Below, piece by piece: positions 6,654 to 15,020 of a stretch of 64,000 nt of DNA. Positions within the stretch are counted from its first letter, which is position 1; each line of letters opens with the position of its first letter. The notes below the pieces were generated by a model. It did no database searches and was not told where the DNA came from. It was given only the letters and a program-made list of their open reading frames with translations. The translations under genes were made by a program, and so were the position numbers. The stretch is from assembly GCF_037971845.1 (NCBI RefSeq), contig NZ_CP150227.1, positions 744,001-808,000 of the forward strand, given 5' to 3'. This DNA comes from Paenibacillus sp. FSL R5-0766 (GTDB lineage Bacteria; Bacillota; Bacilli; Paenibacillales; Paenibacillaceae).

Positions 6654-8534
6654 ATGACGAGCGTACAGACCGGGGCAGCACAGGATGCCTCCGTATGGGA
6701 GAAGTTAAAACAGGAGATCAAGGCAGCTGGCCCCGGACTGGGCATTGATGATATCGGATTTGCTTCGGCTGATCCCTTTGTTTCCCTGAAGTCGCTGCTG
6801 GAGCAGTCGCGGGATAAGGGGTATGCTTCAGGTTTTGAAGAGCCGGATATTGAAAAAAGAGTGCACCCTGCCTTAAAAGATGGCGAGCCCGCTTCACTTA
6901 TTGCAATAGCCGTGGCATACCCATCCAAAATGGTGAATCCGCCGAAATCGGAGCCCGGTGCATATCGGGGCATTTTTGCCCGTTCGGCTTGGGGCCAGGA
7001 TTATCATCAGGTCCTGCGTGCAGCTATGGACAAGCTGGTGAACTTTATACGTGAACGTGTACCTGAGGCCATGATCGAAAGCATGGTAGACACCGGAGCA
7101 TTGGTGGATCGTGCGGTGTCCCAGCGTGCGGGGATTGGTTTTAGCGCCAAAAACTGTGCCATTATATCACCCAAATTCGGTTCATGGATTTTCCTCGGGG
7201 AACTGGTAACGAATATTCCTTTTCAACCAGACACACCTGTGACCGAAGACTGCGGTGAATGTACAAAATGTATCGATGCCTGTCCTACAGGAGCATTAGT
7301 GGGGCCGGGGCAGTTGAATGCACAACGTTGTATTTCTTTTGTAACCCAGACGAAAGGGTTCGTGGATGAAGAATTTATGCTGAAAATAGGCAACCGTCTG
7401 TACGGTTGTGATACGTGTCAGATTGTTTGTCCGAAGAACCGGGGCAAGAACTGGGATCACCATCCCGAGTTTCACCCCGATCCGGAGATTGTGAAGCCAC
7501 TCCTGCTGCCGTTGCTGGACATCGGTAACCGGGAATTCAAGGAACGTTTCGGTCAGAGTTCCGCCGCTTGGCGGGGCAAGAAGCCGATTCAACGCAACGC
7601 CGTTATTGCCCTGGGCAATTTCAAAGACAAAAGTGCTGTACCCAAACTTACAGAAGTATTAAAACGTGATCCGCGCCCCGAGTTGCGGGGAACCGCAGCC
7701 TGGGCGTTAAGCAGAATTGGAGGAGAAGACGCCATGAGAGCAATTGGGGAAGCTGCCGCTAACGAACAAGATGGGAACGTACTAAGCATGCTGCAGAAGG
7801 CCGAGGAGCGACTGAGTTCGTCCGAGACCTTACCCAAACAGCCACAGGCTGGACAAGTGAGTGAGAAGCAGCCAGAGGAACAGAACAACGAGAACAATGC
7901 CTTACGTGCGTTACAACAGGATTTGAAAATGGAAGCCGGGATTGAACCGGGTAGTGAGCAGTCTGCACAGCCTGACAAACCGGAAGCCGCAGCGTGGAAA
8001 CCTTCAGCCGTTACGGGTCTTCATGGCAAGCCCGTATATTACGATGAGGTACTGACACCGATTGGTACTCTTACGTTATGCGCGACGGATGAAGGGCTGT
8101 GTCACATCGATTTTGGCGCCTTTCACGTACGCGAAGCTCATCTGCAACAATGGGCCCGCATCTGGATTGGCGAGTATCGATATGAGAAGAATGAAGAGAA
8201 GCTCAGCGAAGCTGCAAAGCAGTTAAAGGAGTATTTTGCAGGGGAGAGAAAAACGTTCGACTTGCAGCTTGATCGGCTTGGAACACCATTCCAGCTACAA
8301 GTATGGCAAGTTCTGTCCGATATATCTTATGGAGAGGCCTCATCACACCAACAGGTTGCGGAAATCATCGGCAGACCCAAGGCTGTTCGTGCAGTTCTGG
8401 ACGCCATTAGCAAGAATCCGATTCCGATTATTATTCCCTGTCACCGTATCAGTGGTAAAGACGGTACCCTGGTGGGTTATGTAGGCGGTCTGCAAACCAA
8501 GGAGCAATTGCTCGCATTGGAGCAGCTATCGTAA
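6654..8534 (+). CDS. queG: Epoxyqueuosine reductase fused to O6-methylguanine-DNA methyltransferase (QueG-MGMT)
   Basis: One uninterrupted frame of 626 residues encodes two enzymes. Residues 1 to about 390 are QueG, the cobalamin- and Fe-S-dependent reductase that finishes queuosine synthesis in tRNA. It has VDTGALVDR, two ferredoxin clusters (Cys200/203/206/210 and Cys226/252/255/259) and a HEAT-like helical part (AVIALGNFKD, GTAAWALSRIGG). A Gln/Glu/Pro-rich linker of about 80 residues follows. From about residue 450 the frame is an Ogt/MGMT-type DNA repair protein with GTPFQLQVW, RPKAVRAV and the methyl-acceptor PCHRI (Cys596). The start ATG follows AGAGGGAAGAG; an in-frame GTG at 6597 has no ribosome site. 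The HD-GYP gene begins 15 bp downstream. Confidence 0.92.
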   Translation: MTSVQTGAAQDASVWEKLKQEIKAAGPGLGIDDIGFASADPFVSLKSLLEQSRDKGYASGFEEPDIEKRVHPALKDGEPASLIAIAVAYPSKMVNPPKSEPGAYRGIFARSAWGQDYHQVLRAAMDKLVNFIRERVPEAMIESMVDTGALVDRAVSQRAGIGFSAKNCAIISPKFGSWIFLGELVTNIPFQPDTPVTEDCGECTKCIDACPTGALVGPGQLNAQRCISFVTQTKGFVDEEFMLKIGNRLYGCDTCQIVCPKNRGKNWDHHPEFHPDPEIVKPLLLPLLDIGNREFKERFGQSSAAWRGKKPIQRNAVIALGNFKDKSAVPKLTEVLKRDPRPELRGTAAWALSRIGGEDAMRAIGEAAANEQDGNVLSMLQKAEERLSSSETLPKQPQAGQVSEKQPEEQNNENNALRALQQDLKMEAGIEPGSEQSAQPDKPEAAAWKPSAVTGLHGKPVYYDEVLTPIGTLTLCATDEGLCHIDFGAFHVREAHLQQWARIWIGEYRYEKNEEKLSEAAKQLKEYFAGERKTFDLQLDRLGTPFQLQVWQVLSDISYGEASSHQQVAEIIGRPKAVRAVLDAISKNPIPIIIPCHRISGKDGTLVGYVGGLQTKEQLLALEQLS

Positions 8535-8549
8535 GAGCGGGGGACGTTC

Positions 8550-9581
8550 ATGAAGTATGTAAACGTGGAGAGCGTGGAAGCGGGGGAGCTTCTGGGCAAG
8601 ACGGTATATTCCAGTAACGGCACGGTGTTGCTGTCTGCCGGAGTCCAGCTCACCGTATACATGGTCAATACGCTGAAGCGTATTGGCGTGACCATGTTAT
8701 ACATCCAGGATGAAGCGTATAAAGATGTGGATACAGAAGACATTCTGGATGAGACCACGAAACGGGCAATAATTAATGAAATGAGTGTCACACTCGAATC
8801 CATTCGTTCCGGGAAAGACTGGAGTCCGAGAAAGGTTGCCCTCAGTATAGAGAAATTGCTGAATGATGTACTGAACGGGCGTGAAATGCTTGTGCAGCTC
8901 ACCGATATTCGTACCAAAGACAATGCACAGTATGTTCATGCGATGAATGTATGTTTATTGTCTTCGGTCATCGGACTGAATATGGGACTCAATTATAATC
9001 AACTGAAGGACCTTGCTGTGGGGGCATTATTGCATGATATAGGCAAAGTGGGGGAACCTCCTGGCAGTGGCTCTGCGGCAAATTCTTCGCTGCACCATAC
9101 ATGGCGTGGATTCGAAGTAATTAAGAACAAACGGGAGTTCAGTCTGTTGGTCGCCCATACAGCCCTGCAACATCATGAGCATGTAGATGGTACAGGCATG
9201 CCGAGAGGGATCAAGGGGAGTGACATTCATCTGTTTGCGAGAATCGTTAGTGTGGCTAATATCTATGATAATCTCATTAATGGTTTATCCAAGGACAGTT
9301 TGATGCCACATGAGGCCTGTGAAGAGATGATGGCGTTGTCTGGTACAAAGCTGGATCGGGACATTCTGATTGAGTTCAACAAGAGTGTATCCGTGTATCC
9401 CAATGGTACAGCGGTACGACTGTCCACCAAAGAGACTGGAGTCATTGTGCGTCAACATCGGGGATTGCCCGGCAGACCTGTAATCAGGGTGGCGCGCGGA
9501 AGTACGCGTTATTCTCTGGATGTGGTTGAAATCGATCTGGCTCAGCATACAACCGTTTTCATTGAAGCTGTCATGACGTAG
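8550..9581 (+). CDS. HD-GYP domain protein (putative cyclic-di-GMP phosphodiesterase)
   Basis: 343-residue protein with an N-terminal region of about 125 residues and a central HD-GYP domain that in relatives hydrolyses cyclic-di-GMP. Metal-binding motifs are present: HDIGK (about residue 162), HTALQHHEHVDGTG, and a following ARIVSVANIYDNL helix. The signature GYP is GMP here (DGTGMPRG), so activity cannot be assumed. No membrane segment or receiver domain is visible. It starts 15 bp after queG-MGMT with GGGGG as ribosome site, so the two are probably one transcript. The C-terminal part resembles a small beta-rich extension seen in Paenibacillus relatives. Confidence 0.82.
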   Translation: MKYVNVESVEAGELLGKTVYSSNGTVLLSAGVQLTVYMVNTLKRIGVTMLYIQDEAYKDVDTEDILDETTKRAIINEMSVTLESIRSGKDWSPRKVALSIEKLLNDVLNGREMLVQLTDIRTKDNAQYVHAMNVCLLSSVIGLNMGLNYNQLKDLAVGALLHDIGKVGEPPGSGSAANSSLHHTWRGFEVIKNKREFSLLVAHTALQHHEHVDGTGMPRGIKGSDIHLFARIVSVANIYDNLINGLSKDSLMPHEACEEMMALSGTKLDRDILIEFNKSVSVYPNGTAVRLSTKETGVIVRQHRGLPGRPVIRVARGSTRYSLDVVEIDLAQHTTVFIEAVMT

Positions 9582-9747
9582 CTTGTGTACGGTTCAACTG
9601 GAAAATCCGTTTGCTCAAGGCGTGCGGAAATGCTATGATACTTTCAGGAAATCCGGTCTGTGTCAGGCTTGCAACATATGTGTCGAACATCATGAAGTTT
9701 ACACGGATTATCAGGCTTTTTAGAATGCATACAGAGGTGTCTAAGAG

Positions 9748-10011
9748 ATGGATATTGTTATACCGATTATCACATTGATTGTTGGTCTGGTCGGGGGATT
9801 TTTCATCGGGGTGTTCTACTTGCGTAAACAACTTGAGAAAATGCAAAGCAATCCGGACATGCTTCAGAAAATGGCGAAGCAAATGGGCTACAACCTGAAT
9901 GGCAAGCAAATGCAGCGTGCCCAGCAGATGATGAAGAATCAGCAGCCAGGAGCGAAAATGCCTCAGCCGCAACAGCATCCTGCGCGTAAAAGTTCGGGCC
10001 GCCGAAAATAA
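9748..10011 (+). CDS. UPF0154 (YneF-like) small membrane protein
   Basis: 87 residues with one N-terminal membrane helix (about residues 4-24) followed by a basic, Met/Gln-rich tail. The order LRKQLEKMQSNPDMLQKMAKQMG then QQMMKN matches the YneF/UPF0154 family, whose function is unknown. The C terminus is Pro/Lys/Arg-rich. The start ATG lies after a weak AAGAG site. It stands between the HD-GYP gene and folE, separated from folE by the short copy of repeat A. Confidence 0.75.
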   Translation: MDIVIPIITLIVGLVGGFFIGVFYLRKQLEKMQSNPDMLQKMAKQMGYNLNGKQMQRAQQMMKNQQPGAKMPQPQQHPARKSSGRRK

Positions 10012-10039
10012 TAGCAGGGAATAACTGCTTAAAGTGCGT

Positions 10040-10099
10040 GTTCAAAAAGTTGGGTTTTCAGTACCGAGAAGCGGACTTTTTGAACAACCTCTTACAGTA
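10040..10099. repeat. Structured repeat family A, short deletion copy
   Basis: 60 bp corresponding to both ends of the 182-bp element at 1829-2010. It retains TTCAAAAAG (10041-10049), GGTTTTCAGTACCGAGAAG, GCGGACTTTTTGAA and AACCTCTTACAGTA. The middle 121 bases are missing, with the join at a shared AAG, so it looks like a deletion between short direct repeats. The outer stem is kept. It lies just upstream of folE. Confidence 0.8.
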
Positions 10100-10124
10100 G
10101 TGGTTCGAAAGGAGGCGTTTGGCA

Positions 10125-10718
10125 GTGGCTGGCGTTAAAGATTATTTGAATTCAAAAGTATCCGACAATCGGGAGAAGATCGAGTATCATGTAGAGCAGA
10201 TCCTGAAATTGATCGGAGAAGATAGTACACGTGAAGGGCTGCTTGAAACGCCTGCACGTGTGACCCGAATGTATGAAGAAATTTTTGGTGGATATGAAGT
10301 AGACCCGCGCGATGTGCTCGGTGTCACGTTTGACGAGAATCATGAAGAACTGGTTATCGTCAAGGATATTGTCTACTACAGTCAGTGTGAGCACCACATG
10401 GCGCCGTTTTTCGGCAAGGTACACATTGGCTATGTACCAAGCGGCAAGATCGTTGGTCTGAGCAAAATGGCTCGGCTGGTCGAAGCAGTAACACGTCGCC
10501 TGCAAGTTCAGGAACGTATTACTTCACAGATCGCTGACATTCTGACAGAGGCCGTTGAACCTCATGGAGTTATGGTCGTTGTGGAAGGCGAGCACTTGTG
10601 CATGTGTTCCCGCGGCGTGAAGAAACCTGGAAGCAAGACGGTTACGTCTGCTGTACGTGGTTCTTTCCGTGAGAATCCGGCCCAACGTGCGGAGTTCTTG
10701 TCTTTGGTCAAAGATTAA
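10125..10718 (+). CDS. folE: GTP cyclohydrolase I
   Basis: FolE opens GTP to 7,8-dihydroneopterin triphosphate, the first step to folate and, through QueD, to queuosine. Zn ligands are present in SQCEHHMAPF and in HLCMCSRGV; GKIVGLSKMARLVE and the C-terminal RGSFRENP are family signatures. Length is about 197 residues, normal. GTG at 10125 was chosen because it lies 9 bases after GGAGG; TTG at 10119 would be too close. It is followed by a terminator at 10808. Its promoter region is occupied by the short repeat A copy. Confidence 0.94.
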   Translation: MAGVKDYLNSKVSDNREKIEYHVEQILKLIGEDSTREGLLETPARVTRMYEEIFGGYEVDPRDVLGVTFDENHEELVIVKDIVYYSQCEHHMAPFFGKVHIGYVPSGKIVGLSKMARLVEAVTRRLQVQERITSQIADILTEAVEPHGVMVVVEGEHLCMCSRGVKKPGSKTVTSAVRGSFRENPAQRAEFLSLVKD

Positions 10719-10807
10719 GATCAGGTATGTCTACTCGTTGGACAAGTCGGATGTGTAAGTTCCTTTGGTTTTGGAAGCAGCAGTTTCTAAGCCATAGGAT
10801 GTGATAT

Positions 10808-10842
10808 AAATAAGCCGTGTTCCCTGGGAACCGGCTTATTTA
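10808..10842 (+). terminator. Terminator after folE
   Basis: AAATAAGCCG and CGGCTTATTT form a 10-bp stem enclosing a smaller TTCCCTGGGAA hairpin, followed by AT-rich sequence. Confidence 0.8.
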
Positions 10843-10907
10843 TATATGCGTTGTCATTCCTGTATACTGGATACATATGAATTCGTTAAGCCGGAGGTAA
10901 TGGAACG

Positions 10908-11762
10908 ATGAGTGTACCTTCCCATTCAGATCATCCGGTTCAGCCGGAAAAGGGACTACAGGCAGATCAACAGGCTTCATTGCGTCTGCAAATCTGGGAG
11001 ACACCACTCATGCGACAAGGTAGTAGTGTACTCGAAGCTTTTGCTTGGGAAGAAGTTATGTGCAGGCGGGTTGGGGCAGGGCATCTACCTATTGCACATA
11101 TATGGAGACACCCAGATGCCTTTGTAGCGGGTCTGCGTGACCGCAGGTTGCCACAGGCTGTAGAAGCGATGGAGCAGATTAGAAGCCAAGGGACAGCGGT
11201 CTGTGTTCGGCCTTCCGGTGGAGCGGCAGTACCCTTGAACCCAGGGGTAGTTAATGTGTCGCTGATTCTGCCTAATCCCGGACATGCCATCAATATTCAT
11301 GATGATTTCCGGGAGATGGCTTCGATTATTGCCGAGTCGCTAACGCAGTGGTCGAATCAGGCGCAAACTGGCGAGGTTCAGGGTGCTTTTTGCCCGGGAG
11401 ATTATGATGTCAGTGTAGGTGGATTGAAATTCTGTGGTATTGCCCAGCGCAGGCAGGCAAAGGCGTATATCATTACGGCTTTTATCATCGTGGACGGTCA
11501 GGGTGATCAATTGGCAGCAGATGTGCGACAATTCTATCAGCATGCAGCAGGCGGGGCGAGTGAAGGATATCCCGATGTTCAGCCTGGCACGATGGCAAGT
11601 CTGAAAGAATTGGCAGGTGTACCTTCAGCAGCGGCATATACTGCGGCTTTGGTTCGAACACTGCGCGATCACTATCCACAGGCGGAGACCAGCAGGGTGC
11701 TTAGCGTTGGCTCTGAAGAAGTACGCCTGACAGCTGAGCAGATGAAGCTGCGCTACGATTAA
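10908..11762 (+). CDS. lipL: Octanoyl-[GcvH]:protein N-octanoyltransferase (LipL-like)
   Basis: Member of the lipoate ligase/octanoyltransferase fold, 284 residues. RPSGGAAVPLNPGVVNVSL is the substrate-binding core. GAFCPGDYDVSVGGLKFCGIAQRR carries a Cys (residue 162) in the position used as acyl acceptor by Bacillus LipL, and a Lys (174) as in this branch. LipL moves octanoate from GcvH to the E2 subunits of 2-oxoacid dehydrogenases during lipoate assembly. The start ATG follows GGAGGTAATGGAACG. LipM or a ligase are alternatives, but Cys placement and length favour LipL. Confidence 0.82.
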   Translation: MSVPSHSDHPVQPEKGLQADQQASLRLQIWETPLMRQGSSVLEAFAWEEVMCRRVGAGHLPIAHIWRHPDAFVAGLRDRRLPQAVEAMEQIRSQGTAVCVRPSGGAAVPLNPGVVNVSLILPNPGHAINIHDDFREMASIIAESLTQWSNQAQTGEVQGAFCPGDYDVSVGGLKFCGIAQRRQAKAYIITAFIIVDGQGDQLAADVRQFYQHAAGGASEGYPDVQPGTMASLKELAGVPSAAAYTAALVRTLRDHYPQAETSRVLSVGSEEVRLTAEQMKLRYD

Positions 11763-11832
11763 CACTTTTTACTAGGGCTTGGAATTGGTTAATAGAGATG
11801 ATATGATGTGATTTCGGAAGGAGAGTGTTAGG

Positions 11833-12057
11833 ATGGACACATTGAGATATACGTATTTATATGAGGTTGTATCAACAGGCGAAAAATCCGAGTTCAGCCA
11901 AATGGCAACAAGCAAGGAAGAGGCTGCTGCACTGATCGTTGCACGTATAGCCGATCTGGAGTTTACAGATGAGTCTGATATCAAGCTGGGCGATCTGATC
12001 TCCATTAGCAAACAGGTTGGCGACAACTATGTGGCGTGCGAGGGCTGTGCTTCTTAA
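11833..12057 (+). CDS. Small conserved-looking protein of unknown function
   Basis: 74 residues, acidic, with no membrane segment. It starts at ATG after AAGGAGAGTGTTAGG and ends with two cysteines (VACEGCAS). The pattern YLYEVVSTGE ... MATSKEEAAALIVARIADLEF reads as a compact alpha/beta protein. I do not recognise the family. It follows lipL by 70 bp and is ended by its own terminator, so it is probably expressed, alone or from lipL. Confidence 0.6.
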   Translation: MDTLRYTYLYEVVSTGEKSEFSQMATSKEEAAALIVARIADLEFTDESDIKLGDLISISKQVGDNYVACEGCAS

Positions 12058-12088
12058 GTGAACATTTAGAAATAGGAAGTCTCTCAAA

Positions 12089-12127
12089 ATACAAGTAAGT
12101 CTCTTTTTACAAGAGGCTTGCTTTTTT
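12089..12127 (+). terminator. Terminator after the 74-residue gene
   Basis: AAGTAAGTCTCT pairs with AGAGGCTTGCTT with one bulge, followed by TTTTTT. Confidence 0.7.
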
Positions 12128-12136
12128 GTCTACACC

Positions 12137-12181
12137 AAAAGAGATATCGTTCAGTCATTCGGCTGGAGATATCTCTTTTTT
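12137..12181. terminator. Second, convergent terminator (for the long SOD gene)
   Basis: AAAAGAGATATC and GATATCTCTTTTTT form a 12-bp stem with A/T tracts on both sides, suited to termination of the minus-strand SOD gene as well as plus-strand readthrough. Confidence 0.8.
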
Positions 12182-12204
12182 CTCTAATCCATCTAACCCC
12201 AAGC

Positions 12205-13485
12205 TTAATAAGGCGGCCACAACAACTTGCGTGCCGTTTCGTAACGCTCGGCAATAGCGGGCCAGTAGACAACGTTCCACCAGTCTTCAATATACTTTTT
12301 GCGTTCATTCTGATGTTTCAGATAGTAGGCATGTTCCCACACATCCAGTGGCAGGAGCGGTACGATATCGGACTGGGACAGGTTCTGGTGTTTTTCCGCC
12401 TGCAAAATCTCCAAACGATGTGCTCTCGGGCTCCAGACAAGCATCGCCCAGCCACTGCCTTCCACCTTGTTCGCGGCTTCCGTGAATTGATTCTTAAACG
12501 CTTCATAACTTCCGAAATCCCGCTTGATCTGCTCTGCCAGCATACCGGAAGGTTTGCCGCCGCCAGCAGGATTCATAATTGTCCAGAAGATCGTATGCAG
12601 GTAGTGGCCTGCCCCGTTGAAGGCAAGTTCACGTTCCCAATGTTTGATGAGTTCAAAGTTATTCTTTTTTCTCGATTCCGCCAGCTTCTTCTCTGCTACA
12701 TTTAGTCCGTCCACATAAGATTGATGGTGTTTGTCATGATGGATACGCATCGTCAGCTCATCAATATGTGGCTCTAGCGCATTGTACGCATAGGGGAGAG
12801 GCGGCAGTGTGTGTCCTCCGATGGGAACCGGCTTCTCTTTTACGGGAGGTGCTGTAGAGCTGGGTGTGGCTTGTGTTGTTCCGGTAGAAGGTGGTTGAAT
12901 GGTTGCGGATTGGATATGAGCTGAACCGGCAGGTGCATTTACATTTCCCTCTGGAGAAGTTGGAGCTTCTGAAGCTTGGCGATGGACGCTTCCTGACTCT
13001 GACGTATGCAACGCATTTTCCAGAAAAAGTGATGGCTCCGAATCCGTTTCACGCAAAATGCCAGGTTGGCCAAGCGTATCCAATACGCCCAGAAAATACT
13101 CCGACTCGCGGATAAAATGCAGAATGAGTACTTTGGCAAGCGGAACAGCTTGCACAGCAGCACTTTGCTCCAGAAGAACGTATAGCTGTTTGATGAACTC
13201 TCTCGATTGCTGCCGAGCTGCCAACACAAGTTGATCGATACAACGAACCATGTAGGGAGCAGGCGGATGGGTTCCAGGCAATAGTTGTTTTAAAAGCTGA
13301 TTGGCTACTCGCTCACTGTTTGCAAAGGTAACCTCCCATTCCTCCAGTAGCTTGACGTATGGGGGCTCCAGATCAGGAACCAGGGCACGAATGACGAGTG
13401 TATGTTCTTTCTCCTGCTCTTTCCAGAAACGGATTTCCTCCAATGTCCGCAGAGGCAGCAGGTGACCATATCCATACCAGTTCAT
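12205..13485 (-). CDS. Two-domain Fe/Mn superoxide dismutase
   Basis: 426 residues. The C-terminal 200 residues are a complete iron/manganese SOD: MRIHHDKHHQSYVDGLN, GAGHYLHTIFWTIMNPAGG, and [25 protein letters not shown] supply the His/His/Asp/His ligands. The first 140 or so residues are helical with an E-x-x-FW-x4-EH pattern typical of DUF2935/hemerythrin-like bundles, and a Ser/Thr/Pro/Ala-rich linker of about 90 residues joins them. No signal peptide is seen. The start ATG follows AAGGAGG. Long SODs of this type occur in spore formers; a spore or envelope role is only a guess. Confidence 0.85.
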   Translation of the reverse strand: MNWYGYGHLLPLRTLEEIRFWKEQEKEHTLVIRALVPDLEPPYVKLLEEWEVTFANSERVANQLLKQLLPGTHPPAPYMVRCIDQLVLAARQQSREFIKQLYVLLEQSAAVQAVPLAKVLILHFIRESEYFLGVLDTLGQPGILRETDSEPSLFLENALHTSESGSVHRQASEAPTSPEGNVNAPAGSAHIQSATIQPPSTGTTQATPSSTAPPVKEKPVPIGGHTLPPLPYAYNALEPHIDELTMRIHHDKHHQSYVDGLNVAEKKLAESRKKNNFELIKHWERELAFNGAGHYLHTIFWTIMNPAGGGKPSGMLAEQIKRDFGSYEAFKNQFTEAANKVEGSGWAMLVWSPRAHRLEILQAEKHQNLSQSDIVPLLPLDVWEHAYYLKHQNERKKYIEDWWNVVYWPAIAERYETARKLLWPPY

Positions 13486-13583
13486 CTTTATTTTGAACCT
13501 CCTTCAGATCAAATTCATTGCATGCAGACCGTCTGTTCATGCGTCCCAAGAGTATATTCCGCGAGCTTGTTGTCCTATGAGTG

Positions 13584-13616
13584 CAAAAAAAGAGCCCCTG
13601 AGGGCTCTGAAAAAAT
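13584..13616 (-). terminator. Terminator after alpha/beta hydrolase gene
   Basis: On the minus strand AGAGCCC and GGGCTCT form a 7-bp stem followed by seven T residues. Confidence 0.75.
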
Positions 13617-13635
13617 TCGGATGATTGAAATTTGG

Positions 13636-14661
13636 TTATTCTCCACTATTCGTGTTCTGTACATCGTCACTGCTTGTTTTCGTTACATGACTCAGGAAAG
13701 TTGAGACACGGCGCAGATATTCCTTTGGATGCTCCCGGAAGATCAACTCATGATGCGCATCCTGGACAATCCATTCATCGGAGTATGGATTGGTCTGGTT
13801 GGCGGCGAGATGCTCCGCAATTGGATAAGGCGCCTTCTCGTCCTCTGTGCCATGGATGAAGAAAATCGGGAACGGATAATCTTCCTTTTTCACTTCCTGG
13901 TATGGAATCTGTTGTAATCCGGTACCATTCAGAACAGGGAACAACAGATTCATGATCTCGAGTGTAGGCTGACGCGGGAGATCGATCTGGTTATGAATGT
14001 TGTGGTACAGCGTATCCGGCTCAAGCAGGAACGTACTGTCCAGAATCATCGCATCCACTTCCTGGGTAATCAGTCCAGTTTGAAGGGCCGTACCGGCACC
14101 CATGGAGAAACCCCAGACAACCAGTTCCTGCGCACCTCGCTGCTTGGCGAACTGGATGGCACCCAGCAATTGCTGTGACTCAGCTTTGCCACCTGTGGCT
14201 ACAGCTTTGTTCACCTGTGAGGCGAAGCCATAATCGAACATGACCACGTTGAACCCAAGTTGATGGGCATAGTGGGCCAGGTCATACATGGGTACCCATG
14301 TTTCTTCACGATTGGCACCATAGCCGTGACTGAAAATAATCGTTTTGCTTGCAGCGTTGTCAGCAGGTATATACCATCCCTGCATCGTCCGGCTGCCATC
14401 TGCTGCCGGGAACGTGATGTCTTCGTACTTCATGTTCTTGGCCTGCATTGGATTGGAGAAGACCGGCGCTACAATAGGATTGGATAATACCCATGCGATA
14501 TAACCATGCAGTGCAATAAAACAAAACAGTAGAAAAAATACAACGGAGAGCAGCAACGCTACGATAATATGTTTGAACCGAATCAGCCTCGGTGATAGGG
14601 AAGAGGGCAGATCGGACACTTTTGTCTGCAGCGGGGCTTCGCTCTGGGATGTTGGATACAT
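13636..14661 (-). CDS. Membrane-anchored alpha/beta hydrolase
   Basis: 341 residues. One N-terminal hydrophobic segment (about residues 30-55) is followed by a serine hydrolase domain. The sequence IIFSHGYGANREETW gives the oxyanion strand, GFSMGAG the nucleophile elbow, and FIHGTEDEKAPY with AHHELIF the Asp and His of the triad. This arrangement matches the YqkD-like hydrolases of Bacillus; the substrate is unknown. The start ATG follows AAAGGAGGGGCATTC. It is monocistronic, with a terminator at 13584. Confidence 0.8.
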   Translation of the reverse strand: MYPTSQSEAPLQTKVSDLPSSLSPRLIRFKHIIVALLLSVVFFLLFCFIALHGYIAWVLSNPIVAPVFSNPMQAKNMKYEDITFPAADGSRTMQGWYIPADNAASKTIIFSHGYGANREETWVPMYDLAHYAHQLGFNVVMFDYGFASQVNKAVATGGKAESQQLLGAIQFAKQRGAQELVVWGFSMGAGTALQTGLITQEVDAMILDSTFLLEPDTLYHNIHNQIDLPRQPTLEIMNLLFPVLNGTGLQQIPYQEVKKEDYPFPIFFIHGTEDEKAPYPIAEHLAANQTNPYSDEWIVQDAHHELIFREHPKEYLRRVSTFLSHVTKTSSDDVQNTNSGE

Positions 14662-14943
14662 GAATGCCCCTCCTTTGAAGTTCAGTTGAAGATAACAACG
14701 ACATGAAAAGAGAATTGCGTCGATTTCAGAGCCTGCTTCAGAGCGATATCTTAATGTAATATATCTTTATCGTATGTTCCAATATAGTCAAAGTCAATTG
14801 ATTGAGGGCATTTGTTACGCAATTGTTATATAGTTCTTAAGATATATGGGTAACATTACCTTAGTGTGTAAATTACAGGGGATTAAGTCTTATAAAAAGG
14901 AAAAATTTACACGTTGGCATATTTTGATTTTGGCTCTTTTTGG

Positions 14944-14972
14944 TTTACAGATGAGACCGTTTCTCATATAAT
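14944..14972 (+). promoter_or_regulatory. Promoter of iclR-type gene with palindrome in its spacer
   Basis: TTTACA (14944-14949), a 17-base spacer and TATAAT (14967-14972) form a near-consensus vegetative promoter. ATGAGACCGTTTCTCAT (14951-14967) is a perfect 6+5+6 palindrome filling the spacer, which suggests an autoregulatory operator. Confidence 0.75.
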
Positions 14973-14984
14973 TTATGTAACCAA

Positions 14985-15001
14985 GTTTCATGTGATGAAA
15001 C
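14985..15001. promoter_or_regulatory. Palindrome GTTTCATGTGATGAAAC
   Basis: A 7+3+7 perfect inverted repeat just downstream of the predicted transcription start and 20 bp before the IclR start codon. It is identical at 15 of 17 positions to a palindrome upstream of aconitase (28613-28629), so it may be a second operator of a shared regulator. Confidence 0.6.
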
Positions 15002-15020
15002 ATGAGGAGGGCATCATGCC

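Larger units (their letters stand above)
14662..15020. other. Divergent regulatory region of the IclR gene
   Basis: This 359-bp AT-rich spacer separates two divergent genes. The first 250 bp show no clear element. The last 80 bp hold a good promoter with a palindrome in its spacer (14944-14972) and a second palindrome (14985-15001), both listed separately. Confidence 0.6.
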
